64,000 nt of DNA from Gymnopilus junonius. Lineage: Eukaryota > Basidiomycota > Agaricomycetes > Agaricales > Galerinaceae. The notes under the pieces were generated by a model. It ran no database searches. It had not been told where the DNA came from and saw only the letters and a program-made list of their open reading frames with translations. Position numbers and translations under genes: made by a program. Below are positions 52,695 through 64,000 of this stretch, one piece after another. The first letter of the stretch is position 1. Every line of letters begins with the position of its first letter. The stretch lies in the NCBI GenBank assembly GCA_015501075.1, contig JADNYJ010000009.1, positions 434,001 to 498,000 of the forward strand, read 5' to 3'.

Positions 52695-53907
52695 TCATCT
52701 GACTTTACCTTTCAAGCTGTCCCGGACAGTACTCCGCTCACCAAGAAGGGCCATGATTTGCCATCTTTGGTCTCGCACTTCGCGGTCCTTAAGTACGACT
52801 ACATCGTCACTCTCATCGTCCTGTCAGTAATCAGCATTGTAGAGGGTTCGAGAGGTGGAATGGCGTACAATTGTTGATGGAGACACGGCAAATCGCATTG
52901 CTGCAGCGGACTTGTTGGGCAAGTCGGCCGGAGAGACCGTCAGAAGTGTGTGGAAGGAGTCTGCGGTGAGGATGGGCGGCCTCTGAGGGAAATGATGTAG
53001 GAGGGTGCCTGGGTAGTGTTGTGAGTTGTTAGATGAAGGGGCGATGGAGCTAATGGCATGTGAGGTTGAGGTCAACGTGAGGGCATGTGTGATGAGTTGC
53101 TTCAGTTTAGCCTTGGAATACATTTGAGAATCGGGTAGATAGAGATGAAACAAGAACACCAACCTCGCAAGCAAAGTTCATGAGTTGTGCAACAGTTCGG
53201 GTGGGTGCGTTGAGATTATTTTGGGCGCAGATGAGGTTCATTCTGTCGGCGATATGCTGCAGAGTAGGTGCATGTGTGGCCGCATGCAGTTGAACAGGTA
53301 AACGACTACCAGGAGGGTCTACTGGACTATCAAGTATCAGAAGTGAATGAAAATTGAAGCGACGTACCACCTCTCTCTGGAAGCAGTTCAAGACCGCGTT
53401 CGCAAGCAACCTCATCGGTTTCTTTGCGGGGTCGCGGAGGGTCGGTTGGGGCTGGCAAGGCCCTTAACCTTTCTCGTTCACGTCTGCCCATAGAGAGGGC
53501 CCATCGTTTGATGCGGGCTGAGCGAATGGCGCGTGCATCATCAGGTACATTGGGACCTTGATAAGGAAGGAGGGTTCTCCGGCGCTTGGCTGGTGGAGGT
53601 TTGGGAAGTGACGGTGGAGGAGGGGTCGGGGGTCGCTTGAGGGTGGCGGTGGCATCAAAGAGAGAGATTATAAGAGCATTGTGAATTTGCACTATCGAAA
53701 TTAGAACAATGGGCAGAGAGATAGACGATGCAAGTCGGACGCACAGAGGTTGGCAGAGGTCAGGACTTGTTTGGTGCTTTCTTCAAACTCAGCGCGAGAG
53801 GATTTGCCAGACACAAAGCTACTGAGAGCATCAAAATAAATGGCTGCATTGGGACCGAGATTCCTGACGAGCTGGCCCTTGAGCGTAGAGGTAGAGGAGA
53901 GCGACAT
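52695..53907 (-). CDS. HFI1: SAGA subunit Hfi1/TADA1
   Basis: A core structural subunit of the SAGA histone acetyltransferase complex. Start ATG 53905-53907: MSLSSTSTLKGQLVRNLGPN, AAIYFDALSSFVSGKSSRAE, FEESTKQVLTSANLVQIHNA, LIISLFDATATLKRPPTPPP. This matches the SAGA-Tad1 domain. RRRTLLPYQGPNVPDDARAI and IKRWALSMGRRERERLRAL follow. The second half carries a histone-fold-like helical region (LELLPERGG, QIADRMNLICAQNNLNAPTR, LMNFACEVG). The C-terminus DDESDDVVVLKDREVRDQRW, QIMALLGERSTVRDSLKGKV ends at stop 52695-52697. Five or six introns. Confidence 0.78.
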
Positions 53908-54001
53908 TATAATAGGGAACAAAGAAGCGCTGGAGTCACGTGCGGGTGGATGGTAATTCCGGCGTAATTGGTGCTTGTCATTTGTCTTTCTCTCTCCTCT
54001 C
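53908..54001. promoter_or_regulatory. divergent region HFI1 / makorin
   Basis: 94 bp between opposite start codons. No TATA box is obvious; the arrangement suggests a bidirectional promoter. Confidence 0.45.
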
Positions 54002-55814
54002 ATGAGCCGTCCTGTAACATCCAAGCCCAGAGGTGTATGTCGATACTATAATGTTCCCCGCGGCTGCTTTGCAGGCGATAAGTGTAAATTCCTCCATGCC
54101 GTGCCTTCTCTAGATCCAAAGCCAGACGATCCGCCTCTCCTCACTCCCTATGATAAAGCCAAGCGCTGCAGATATTACGCCCAAGGTCTCTGCGTTCCTC
54201 CGATCCTGCCTCTGGTCGCTGCTGATTCTTCTCACAGGCTACTGCAAGAGAGGAGAGGCATGCTGGTTCTTGCACGTCGCTGATCCGAGCCCGGCAGCTG
54301 CTCCCCCGGACGACGAAGAGGATGAAGAAGCCTGCTCATTTGTTTTGAGAAACCGTCCACCTATGCTTTGTTGAGTGCGTGTTCCGCTGCTGTTCCCATC
54401 TTCTCTTATGCTCATTTGACTTCAGGTGGATGCAGTCATATCTTTTGCACATCTGTGAGATTGCCATTGACGCTCAATCTCTGTCCATGTCTCATACGTC
54501 TCTGACCGTTTCAGTGCATCAAACAGTGGCGCGATCCTCAAAACAAGCAGGGAGATATGCTCGTTTCGGGGAACACAAAGAAATGTCCAATGTGTCGCAC
54601 TCCCTCAAAGTTTATCACTCCCTCCTCCAGGTTCTGGAAAGATGGCACTCCGGAAAAGGCTGCTGTCATGCAGGCTTATATGGATAGCATGGCCCGGGTC
54701 CCTTGTCGGTATGTCACCTTGTCCGCATGCCTTTCTTTTCTTCTTACCTTTTTTTTTTGTGTCAGCTACTTTCAAAAGTCGCTTCAAAAGAACAAAGACA
54801 AGCCTCTCTGTCCCTATGGAAAGGATTGTTTCTACCAACATCTCAAGGAAGACGGAACGCCCCATGTTTTCAAGGATGGTGTCGATGTCTGCATGAGTGT
54901 TTGTTTGGCTTTAGATTGCAAACCGCTTCATCAATTGAGTGACTACTTTTTAGCGATACCGTCAGTCTCATTATCAGAGGCGAGGATTTGTAGACATGCA
55001 ATTTATGCCGTTGAGTCTCTCGGACCTTGATTTTATGCTCCCTGTGGTTGGGCGGTCTGTTCGAGAAAACGGCTCGCAGAGTGGTCGCAACGCCACATTG
55101 AGAAGACTGCAGGAGATGGGCCGGTCATTGGACCTTTTGAGTGAGGCCATCAGCGAGCTTCCCTCTCTGAGTGACCTGGACTTTGCTGAAACAAGAGGAC
55201 AAAGAACGTACAGAGGAAGGGTCAGAGATGACGCTGCTAGGCGAGAAGAAGGCTACAGGGACTTGATGGTATGTTGATGATCATCTCATGCGGGTTCGCA
55301 ATGCTCATGTCAGTAGTCTACGGATGAGATGCTGGCCGCACTTGGCAGTAGCTATAGACCACAGGCCACAAGGGAGGAAGGGCAGCGGACGGGCACACCG
55401 CCTCCGCCACTCGAGGCGGTTGGCGCACCGGCGGGATATGATTCGGAGTCGAGCATGCCTAGATTGGAATCGACATCGGCCACGGAAGACGAAGAGGACG
55501 GCAACTGGAGCGATGAGCCGTCAGACGAGGAGGATCTAGAGCTGCAGGCCCTGGCGCGGATGGGTCTCATTGATTTCCTGGCTGGCCAGCGGGAGAGCCC
55601 TGCAGAGGAGGAGCTGCCGGCATTGGAGCCGATAGACGGGGGATCGGACGGCGAGGAAGAGTCAGAGGATGGGCCATTTGTGACGGACGGACGGGGACGG
55701 GCGGTGTGGACGGGGCCTGGAGAGGAGGACAAGCGGGATCGGAGCGGTGAAGGGGACGGGGACGGCGGGGGAGACGGACGATCGATCCTGGGCTGGTTTA
55801 GTGGGCTATTTTAA
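54002..55814 (+). CDS. makorin-like E3 ubiquitin ligase, CCCH-CCCH-RING-CCCH, frame broken in the RING
   Basis: A probable RNA-linked ubiquitin ligase. CCCH 1: CRYYNVPRGCFAGDKCKFLH. CCCH 2: CRYYAQGYCKRGEACWFLH, completed after a GTCTCT...CACAG intron. The RING follows: CFEKPSTYALLSGCSHIFC, CIKQW, KKCPMCRTPS. A C-terminal CCCH: CPYGKDCFYQHLKEDGTPH. The first RING cysteine pair is split by a missing base at about 54337: the observed frame reads EACSFVLRNRPPM, whereas one extra base gives EACSICFEKP. A splice near 54887, joining GDG to RYRQSH, is ambiguous. The long C-terminal tail is acidic and low-complexity, ending GWFSGLF. Makorin identity is by domain order. Confidence 0.75.
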
Positions 55815-55867
55815 TGTTAATGTAGAATATGTGAATGACATCATCGTTCTTTCCTCGTCCTTCCCTC

Positions 55868-58800
55868 ATGTCCGCTGAGCCCAAAACGCCCGCCGATGAG
55901 GGCATCTCTTTCTTCCAGAGCATCCCCAGGCCCAGCGATCCCCCCATACACGTCTATGAGCTCAAGCTAGACCCAGATGGCGGTCCTACCCAGTCTCTCT
56001 CTGTGAGCCACATCAGTCCCCACCCCTCTACTCACTGCTCATCCCCACAGTACACCCGTCTTCCTCCCGCATATACCCCGTATATTCTACGCGTCTCCAT
56101 CCAAGCGGGGACCCCCGCCGCCAAAAAGGGCCTCTTCAAGACCAATTTCCCCCTTGATGGTGGCGCGTTCGCCCGCGACAGGTTTGCTGAGCGCAAGTCC
56201 GCATCATCTCCTCCTCCTTGTTTTCGTCTGTTGACCGCCATGTTCCCAGACTGCCTCAGCAGTTCTCCAAGCCCATCCAGATCGACCTGCCCATCTCTCA
56301 TGCCGGTGCGTTCATGTACTGGATTGAGTACGAGGACAACCACGGCGAGAGGGTAAAGGGCCGTCCGGGCTACTTTAATGTCGACCCCATTCTCAGGATA
56401 AAGGCTAGGTCACCTATTTTGGATGACTCCTTTCATGTTCTCCCTGTTGGTGCTGCTATTCAACCCGAGGTTGTCAATCTGCCCCTCAATGGTCTCGCCA
56501 TCCTCACCGTTGTGTCCAAATGGATGGGCCCCATTGACCAATGGAAAAAACACTTTGCAGAGGCCCAGGAACGCGGTTATACCATGCTGCACTATACTCC
56601 TCTACAGGAAAGAGGAGAAAGCGACAGCCCATACTCTATTCGCAACCAGTTCAGGTACGATCCAGGCCTCTTTGGGACCGCTCTCAGCGACAAGGCGGGC
56701 AAAAAGAAGATTGAGCAGATCCTGAAAGTGGCTTGCGATGAATATGGTCTCTTGAGCTTGACCGACGTCGTTCTCAACCACACGTCCAACGACAGCCCGT
56801 GGCTGCTCGAACATCCTGAAGCTGGTATGTGTTTCGCGTCAGCTTGTCAATGCTACTCTTCTGATAAATACAATAGGCTTCAGTCCTTCAAACACGCCTC
56901 ATCTCACCCCCGCTTTCGAGTTGGATTCTGCCATCATAAGTTTCTCGACTTCTCTTGCTGAACGCGGTCTACCAACCGACATTTCCTCGGAGAACGATCT
57001 TAACGCTGTGATCAATGCCTTTAGCAAGGTTGTTCGCGACCTCGATCTTTGGCAGTACTACGTCTTGAATCGCGATCGTGAAAAGGACTCGGTCAAGGTT
57101 GTGCTTTCAATGGGCAAAGTTGATCCTTGGAAAGGCTCAGATATAGTGGGCAAGAATGTCACGGAGCTCGCTGGTATATTTCGAAGCGAGAAGGGCGTCC
57201 CTGGTCTCGGTAAACTTGCATCAAGGTTTGGTGTCAAGGTCGAGGCGTCTGTTGCAGCTGGCTTCATTCAAGCCGCTTTCACAGAATTGAAGGATCCAGA
57301 AGCCCAAGCTGATGCTTGGGCCACAGTCGTCGACGTTTTGAACGTCTCCTTGTACAAAGAGTGGGAAGAAGACACCAACGCAGCTATTGACAACATACGC
57401 AATCGCGTCAAGTATACACGACTAGATCCCCATGGACCGAAGCTGGGGGAAATATCCAAGGAGCAAGTAGTTTTTTTCTGAGCTCCAATCATGTTTTTCT
57501 TATTTTCATGTTGATAGGAATCCCCTTGTCGAACTGTACTTTACACGGCTCACTCCTACGACTAATGCGGATCCCCTTGTTTACTCTCTCGCCAACAACG
57601 GGTGGATTTGGAATGCCGATCCTCTGCAAAATTTTGCTCTCTTACCATCCAAGGCATACCTTCGTCGCGAAGTTATCGTATGGGGTGATTGCGTCAAACT
57701 CCGTTATGGCTCTCGGCCGACCGATAACCCTTGGCTCTGGGAACATATGACCACCTACGTCCGCTCGTTGGCTAATACATTTGATGGCTTCAGAATTGAT
57801 AACTGCCATTCCACGCCTTTGGAAGTCGGAAAGCACATGCTGGACGCCGCTCGAGTCATTTGTCCGGACCTCTATGTCTGCGCGGAGCTATTCACAGGCA
57901 ACGAGGACATGGATCTAGTTTTCGTTCGAGAGCTGGGAATCAACAGTTTAATCAGAGAAAGTGGTAATGGATGGGATCCAAAAGAGTTGTCGCGGCTCCT
58001 GTATCGGCATGGTCTCGGAAAACCAATCTGCTCCATGGATGATGCTTGCATGGTCAGCAAGGAGGATATCCCTAGTCCAACCGGAAAGGGCCCAGTGCGT
58101 ACCGCTATCGTGACACCGTTGAATGGCTCATCTCCACACGCTCTCCTTTATGACTTGACTCATGATAATGAGTCGTTCCTGGATAAACGATCAGCGGAAG
58201 ATGCACTGTCCACAGGTTCCCTGGTCGCATTTAGCTACTGCGCCATCGGAAGTGTCAAGGGGTTCGACGATTTGTACCCCAAGTTACTCAATCTCGTACA
58301 GGAGAAGCGCAGATACGAGCTTACAGGCCTTGGCAATTCCAGTGGAATCGCAAAGGTGAAAAGGGTACTGAACGCCTTGCATCTGGAGATGGTGTTGGAT
58401 GGGTACGAGGAAGGGCATGTCCACGAAGAAAATGATGTCGGTCGGCTTTTTTTTTTCTTTACGAGTCACTAACAGACGTCGTTGTATCGAACAGTATATT
58501 GTGCTTCATCGTGTTCAACCATTGACTCGGAAAGGCTACCTCCTTGTCGTGCATACAGCATTTTCCAAAGGGTCTAAAACTCGTGGACATAGTAAGACAA
58601 TTGCTGTTCTCTTTGGGGATGTCTCTTTCTGAAGCATTTTTCGCAGTTGAGCCGATCATGTTGCGCCGTACTAGGGCGAGATTCATTCTAGGCGCAAGCC
58701 TTGATGTTCTGTCATATGATACTCCAACAGACTCCCAGTTCCTGAAAGGCCTCCCTTCCCGACTAAACGAAATGCCGCCAGTCGTAGTACCCCAGGGACT

Positions 58801-61121
58801 TGATCATGAAGGTCCATACAGTGAAATCATTGTCCCGGAAACCTTCCCTCCAGGAAGCATCATGGTGTTTGAAACACAACTTCAACAACATGACCCGTCT
58901 TTGGACTCATTCTGCGCGTCCGGCGCACAGGAGGCTTTTAGTAAAGTTGACTTGGTCGACTTGAATGTCATCTTACATCGCTCAGACGTGGAGGAAAGAG
59001 ACGCAACTGGAGGTGTTTTTGGTAATTACGACGTCCCTGGACTTGGGAAACTGGTGTATTGCGGATTAGAGGGTTGGATGCACCCTCTGAGACACATCAT
59101 GCGGTACAACGATCTCGGGCACCCTCTATGCGGACATCTGAGAGAAGGAACCTGGGCGCTGGATTACGTTCACGAGCGACTGGTTCAGTAAGTCCATCCA
59201 TATCGCTTCCCTATGTTTGGACTCTCTGAACGGCGCATTTAGTCAGGTCGATACTTTGCCTAATCTCGCCGAACCTGCAAAGTGGATCAAGGAGAGGTTT
59301 GACCGTGTCAAAGCAACTGTACCCAACTACATGAGACCAAAATACTTTGCCCTCGTCGTCTCAGAGGCGTACAAAGCTGCTTGTCGCTCCGCTTTGGAAC
59401 AATGCTCAGATTTTATTTCCTCGGGAGATGAATTCACGCAGAGCCTCGCGCTATGTTCTGTGCAAATGTATGGCCTTGTTAAATCGGCCTCCCTTGATCC
59501 TAGCAAACCCACTCCATCGTTGGCGGCTGGTCTGCCTCATTTCACAACCGGATGGGCTCGATGCTGGGGGCGTGATGTCTTCATCTCTCTGAGCGGGCTT
59601 TTCTTGACTACCGGAAACTATGAGGGAGCGAAGCAACACATCTTGGCATTTGCGTCCACGCTCAAACATGGATTGATTCCAAACTTGTTGGATTCTTTGC
59701 GGAGTCCAAGGTAAGCCTCTATTCACCTGTGACCAATTCCGATTAACAGCGTGCTGAAAAAGGTACAATTCTCGCGATTCACCTTGGTGGATGCTGCAAA
59801 ATATTCAAGATTATGCAAGGACCGCCCCAGATGGGATAGGTATTCTTTCCGAAGTCGTTAAGCGGCGCTTCCCGGAAGATGACACTTGGGTTCCTTGGGA
59901 TGACCCCCGAGCTTATGCCTCTTCCTCTACATTGGCCGAAATCATTCAAGAAATACTGCAACGCCATGCCGATGGCATCCATTTTCGCGAGTATAATGCC
60001 GGGCCCAACCTTGACATGCAGATGAGAAACGAAGGATTCAACATTGACATTTATGTGGATTGGGAAACCGGGCTGATCTTTGGTGGTAATCGTCACAACT
60101 GCGGGACGTGGATGGATAAAATGGGCGAGTCGACGAAAGCCGGAACGAAAGGTGTCCCTGGATCCCCTAGAGAAGGTGCGCCAGTCGAAATCACAGGGTT
60201 GCTCAAGAGCACGCTTCGCTGGCTGAGCGAGCTGTCGGCCAAGGGTATATTCCCTTTCAAGGGTGTCCAGACAGAAGGTGCGTTCACTTGCTCTCTTTTT
60301 GATATAAAGTGACTCTTACTTTGTGAATAGTCAATGGCAAGAAGCATCTTGTGACGTATCAAGAATGGTCCTCTTTGATTCAAGAGTCTTTCGAAAAGTG
60401 CTATTATATTCCATTGGGTGAGTATATGACCTCCAATGCTTACGATCTGCTCACCATGGGCAATAAAACATAGACAATTCATCAGACGGCCAATACAATA
60501 TCAAGTCGAACCTTGTCAACCGACGTGGAATCTATAAAGACGTCTATGGATCGGGAACTGACCATGAATGGGCAGACTATCAATTCCGATGCAATTTCCC
60601 GATCGCGATGACCGTCGCGCCTGAACTGTTTGACGAGAAACATGCTCTTTCTGCATTGCAACTGGCGGACAAGGTGTTGCGAGGGCCGCTTGGTATGAAG
60701 ACATTGGACCCCGCAGACCTGCAATACCGACCAAACTACGACAACTCGAACGATTCGGATGATCCTACAGTGGCAAAGGGATTGAACTACCATAATGTAA
60801 GATACAAAGTGCATGATAGTAAACAAACGCTGAGCCTTTTTTATGTAGGGGCCCGAATGGGGCTGGCCTCTGGGGTATTTCCTACGGGCATACTTCCATT
60901 TCGACACCCGAGCGGGGCGGGGAAAGGAGGATGAGAAACAGACGCTCCATTGTTTGCTGGAAATGCTGCTTGAATGCCGAAGACATATTGCGAGTGATGC
61001 CTGGAGAGGACTGCCCGAGTTGACGAACGAGAACGGGAGCTTTTGTTGGGACTCGTGCAAGACGCAGGCCTGGAGTGCGAGCACGCTGTTGGACTTTTTA
61101 GCTAGCAGTCGTTCAGATTAG
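55868..61121 (+). CDS. GDB1: glycogen debranching enzyme, bifunctional
   Basis: A 4-alpha-glucanotransferase / amylo-1,6-glucosidase that, with glycogen phosphorylase, degrades glycogen. The start is [12 protein letters not shown] at 55868; an in-frame ATG at 55835 is possible. The transferase half carries [40 protein letters not shown] with the nucleophile aspartate, [20 protein letters not shown] with the acid glutamate, and [20 protein letters not shown]. The glucosidase half carries [47 protein letters not shown]-type and [40 protein letters not shown], and [20 protein letters not shown]. The end [14 protein letters not shown] precedes the stop 61119-61121. One intron (57463-57517) is GC-AG and restores [14 protein letters not shown]. 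About 1,560 aa, intact. Confidence 0.9.
57463..57517 (+). other. GDB1: GC-AG intron in the debranching enzyme gene
   Basis: Donor GCAAGT after AAGGA and acceptor GATAG before GAATCC. The neighbouring GTAGTT donor shifts the frame into a nearby stop, while the GC donor gives the conserved [13 protein letters not shown]. Confidence 0.7.
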
Positions 61122-61204
61122 ATTAGATTAGATGAGTTGCACATGTTTGGCTGGCTTATGGACTGTTTCAAAAAGGTCGAGCTCGTCGTTCTCCATGCCC
61201 ACTG

Positions 61205-64000
61205 ATGGCATTCTTCGGTCTGCCTGAGCGCGACCTTGCCGAGGACCGTCCAGAGAATACAGAGGACCTCGCGGTCTACACTTGGGGTGAGGAGAGCTAC
61301 GATGGTCTCGGGGATGTCCTTCAGGAAGGCGGCGACGAGCTCAACGATGAGACTTTCGGATCGACGGGTCCCATTGGTGACTGGCCCTCCTTTTGTGGCC
61401 TTTGCGCTTTTATTCATCTTTCATTCTAGGCAAAGACTTTGACTTTTCCAGCACTGGTCTTCCGGATCCCCATCCTGACCAGCAACGCCAGCCCATCTCA
61501 GAGGTACGCCAGGCGCCTCCTCAGAGGAGGGAGGAAAGACCACAAGGTGATCAACCGAGAGCCGCTCAGTCGGGTATGCTCGTTTCTGCATGTCGTCTGT
61601 GGAATGCGCTCCTGACAGTGTCTGATTGTTACAGCTCGTCCGGCTGTTATCCCTTCAACGTCTCTCGAGTCCCTATGGCATGACCAGTCTGCCTTTTCTG
61701 CTATGCCACGCGTCAACGGTTCGGGACGTCTAGCGGAGCCACCTAGAGTATCTCCAGTTTCAGCTCAGCCGCCGTCTTCAAGGTTTTCGCCCTTTGCAGA
61801 CAATGACACACAGGCGATTAGCCATGCAGTCGGCCAGCTCCATCAGTCGCATCAACGCATTCGTACCCTGCAGGACATCGAAGCTGAAATGCTAGCAAAT
61901 GCCCAGCAGGCACGCCAACGGGAGCGCGAGCAAGAGTATCTTCTTCAGCAAGAACAAGAACGCCTCATGCAAGAACGCCTAGCTCAGCAGCAACTGCAGC
62001 AACATCTTCTCCAACAACAGCAGCAGCAGCAACGTCTCCGCGAAGAAGAAGCTCGTCAACGCCTTTTATTCCAGGAGCAGCAGCAGCAGCAGCAGGCACA
62101 CGTCCAGAGACTTTTGCAGCAACAAAGAGAACAGCAGTTGCACCAGCAGCGCACCCCACCACCTCGCATGATTCCGTCCTCGCAGTCTCCTCGATTCCTT
62201 GAGCATCGTCAGCTTTTACTTTTGCAACAACAGCAACTCGAGCAGCAGCTGCAACAGCAACGCCTGCATGAGATTGAAGAGCAGCTCAGGCTTGAAGAGG
62301 TTGAGCGTCGCCTCCATGCCTTGAACATGGAAAGAAATCGTGTTGAATCGCCGTATGGATCCCGCCGTGCATCTGGTTTCCCAGCTGGGGATGCTCAAGA
62401 GGTTCAGCAAGCTCAACTTCTCCAACTTGCACAGGATCGACAGTTATTGCTTCAGCAACAGCAGCAGCAGCAGCAATATCGTAGGCAAAGGTCCCGCTCG
62501 CCTGCCGTAGTCAATGCGCATTATCCAACGTCATTACAGGAAGAGGGTCGTCAATCTTACCAGCAACCTCAAAACGTACAGTTGCAGCAACGACTTTTGG
62601 CTGACCTTGCCCACAGCGACCTTTCTCGAGACCTGCATGGTGCATCTCCAGCTGAACAAGAGGCTCTTAGAGTGGAAGCAATGCGTAAAATTGTGGAAGC
62701 AGAAAAGATGGAAGAAAAGCGCCGTCGCAAAGCTGCTAAAATTGCACACATGGTTTGTTGCTTTCAGTGTTTGAGAATGCGTTCAGAAGCAGAAACTCAT
62801 GGTTCTTAAAGGCTCGATACAATGATCTCATGACACAGTCCGATAAAGACTTTATCACTCGAATTCAGGTATCCCAACTCGTCACCCAAGATCCTTATGC
62901 GGACGATTTCTACGCTCAAGTGTACGGCGCCATAATGCGCTCTAGGATGGGCTTGCAGGCACAGGACGAACGTGTACTCAAATTTGGCTCTGGTGGTGGC
63001 ATTGGACTGGGCTTGGCTTCCAAGGGTGGTAATCGACGACCAAGCGCTATGCAACGTATGGAACAACAGGTCGAACGAATTGTCAGCAATGCCAGAAAAA
63101 GGGAAGAAGAAAAGGGCCTACACGGTAGGGCGTCTGCGGAGCTCTAGGGATTGATCTAATTCTTTCCTGCACTACTCTTTTCAGCCGTCCACAGTCTTCA
63201 AGGTGCGCTGGGGAAAACGTCAGGTCGCAGCTACAAAGCAGCCCCACGACAACTTCTTCAAGTTGATTCTGGTGCTGGCGCTTCCCCTACACTTTCACAC
63301 GCCACTGCCAATCTTCACATAAGTAAGACTACTGTCCAGAACGAAGGAGCCGCGAAAGAGGCCGCAAAGCTTGGGCGCGAAGCTCTAGGCGTCGCAGGGG
63401 AGGTGAGATAAGTCCAACTTTCCAAGTGCATCCCATTCACTGCATATTCCAGACGGACAATCTTGTTAGGAAGGACCCTCTCACAAATCGGCAAGTGTTA
63501 GTTATTCTCGAAGGACTTTATGATACTGTGCTGCGAGTTGAGCAATTGAGGCGTGACCAGCCCCCACTTGAAGATGTTGAGGCTTCTCAAGACTGGTAAT
63601 ATCCTTTTGATGTCTTGATTTTCTTCATATGGATTTCCCTTCTTTTTTTAACAGGAAAGCTGAGTACGACAACCTGGTTGATGGTCTTTGGGAAGAACTT
63701 CGGGTGATGGTACCTCTTGAGACTAGGTATGAGTAACTTCACGAGTCTCGTAGGGCCGTCTGATTTAGTTTGGTTGCAAGTGATCCTCATCCATTTATAT
63801 CCCTCATAACGCCAGCCAAGGGTAAACGAATTCTTCCACGTCTCACCCGCCATTTGAGTAGTCAGCGAATGCTCACCCTTTTAACGTTGCTTGTGGCATG
63901 TTTCAATCAATTGGACGTCGTCAAGGAAGCTCCAATCCTTGATTCCGTTAAGGATAGTCAAGAGAGATCAGATGCCGAACGGCAAACACATGCCTTTCTT
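61205..64000 (+). CDS. PAT1: mRNA decapping activator Pat1, 3' end outside window
   Basis: A P-body protein that bridges Lsm1-7 and Dcp2 to promote mRNA decapping. Start MAFFGLPERDLAED, 83 bp after the debranching enzyme stop. Exons join GSTGPIGKDFDF and QSARPAVIPSTSLESLWHDQ. A long Gln-rich low-complexity region (about 61900-62500) precedes the family signature YNDLMTQSDKDFITRIQVSQ, LVTQDPYADDFYAQVYGA. Then VERIVSNARKREEEKGLHAV, SLQGALGKTSGRSYKAAPRQ and the helical C-terminal domain NRQVLVILEGLYDTVLRVEQ, DPHPFISLITPAKGKRILPR, LTRHLSSQRMLTLLTLLVAC. The N-terminal FxxF-like sequence and Pat1 core agree with the family. Truncated at the window end after about 770 codons. Confidence 0.88.
61940..62490 (+). 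repeat. PAT1: CAG/CAA-rich poly-glutamine tract in PAT1
   Basis: Runs of up to eight consecutive Gln codons, mixed CAG and CAA, in a 180-residue stretch of Gln/Arg/Glu/Leu. The runs are short and mixed, so slippage is possible but the tract reads as coding low-complexity sequence. Confidence 0.8.

Noticed and set aside
60482..61084. 200-codon minus-strand open frame
   Set aside because: It is antisense to conserved debranching-enzyme exons; composition is a mirror of those and no motif is present.

Overview
The window reads as nuclear DNA of a filamentous basidiomycete, most likely an Agaricomycete. The evidence is the very intron-dense genes (introns mostly 48-65 nt, GT-AG with a few GC-AG), tight gene spacing on both strands, and the set of fungal families: Zn2Cys6 regulator, LIM-RhoGAP, Slt2-type MAP kinase, symplekin/Pta1, amdS-type amidase, Hfi1/TADA1. 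I saw no mobile element, rRNA, tRNA or CRISPR. The species cannot be named from this sequence.

Layout. 1-4.8 kb (+): the 3' part of a CCCH/RRM/RING-IBR protein, then TTI2. 4.9-8.5 kb (-): vacuolar carboxypeptidase S and ribosomal protein uS19 (RPS15). 8.9-13.0 kb (+): acidic ribosomal protein P2 and a Zn2Cys6 regulator. 13.5-14.0 kb (-): V-ATPase subunit G. 14.1-21.6 kb (+): symplekin/Pta1 and the cell-wall-integrity MAP kinase. 21.8-28.1 kb (-): NBP35 and a LIM-RhoGAP. 28.4-29.0 kb (+): a small membrane protein. 29.1-34.9 kb (-): an SLC35F-like transporter and the TFIIH helicase XPB/Ssl2. 35.0-39.6 kb: a doubtful small gene, two unrecognised proteins and COX23. 39.7-44.5 kb (-): amidase and U2AF65. 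44.5-45.2 kb (+): FIS1. 45.8-51.2 kb (-): an M50B-like membrane peptidase and an F-BAR/DEP/RhoGAP protein. 51.3-52.5 kb (+): mitoribosomal mL44. 52.7-53.9 kb (-): Hfi1/TADA1. 54.0-64.0 kb (+): a makorin-like ubiquitin ligase, glycogen debranching enzyme, and the 5' part of PAT1.

These are mostly single-copy housekeeping genes, not an operon or a biosynthetic cluster. Related jobs recur. RNA handling: U2AF65, symplekin, PAT1. Transcription: XPB, Hfi1, the Zn2Cys6 factor. Translation: uS19, P2, mL44. Mitochondria: COX23, FIS1, mL44. Rho signalling and cell wall: two RhoGAPs and the Slt2-type kinase. Several pairs are divergent, with only 64-116 bp between start codons (U2AF65/FIS1, HFI1/makorin, RGD2/mL44, VMA10/PTA1), which suggests shared promoters.

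I did not find a new defence or metabolic system. The most notable things are gene-structural. RPS15 has an ATG-only exon plus 9-nt and 10-nt micro-exons. The MAP kinase gene has 5-nt and 10-nt micro-exons. Six apparent single-base deletions break four otherwise conserved reading frames (P2 three times, mL44, makorin, Zn2Cys6 factor) and look more like residual sequence errors than pseudogenes. All exon boundaries were read by eye from splice signals and reading frame.
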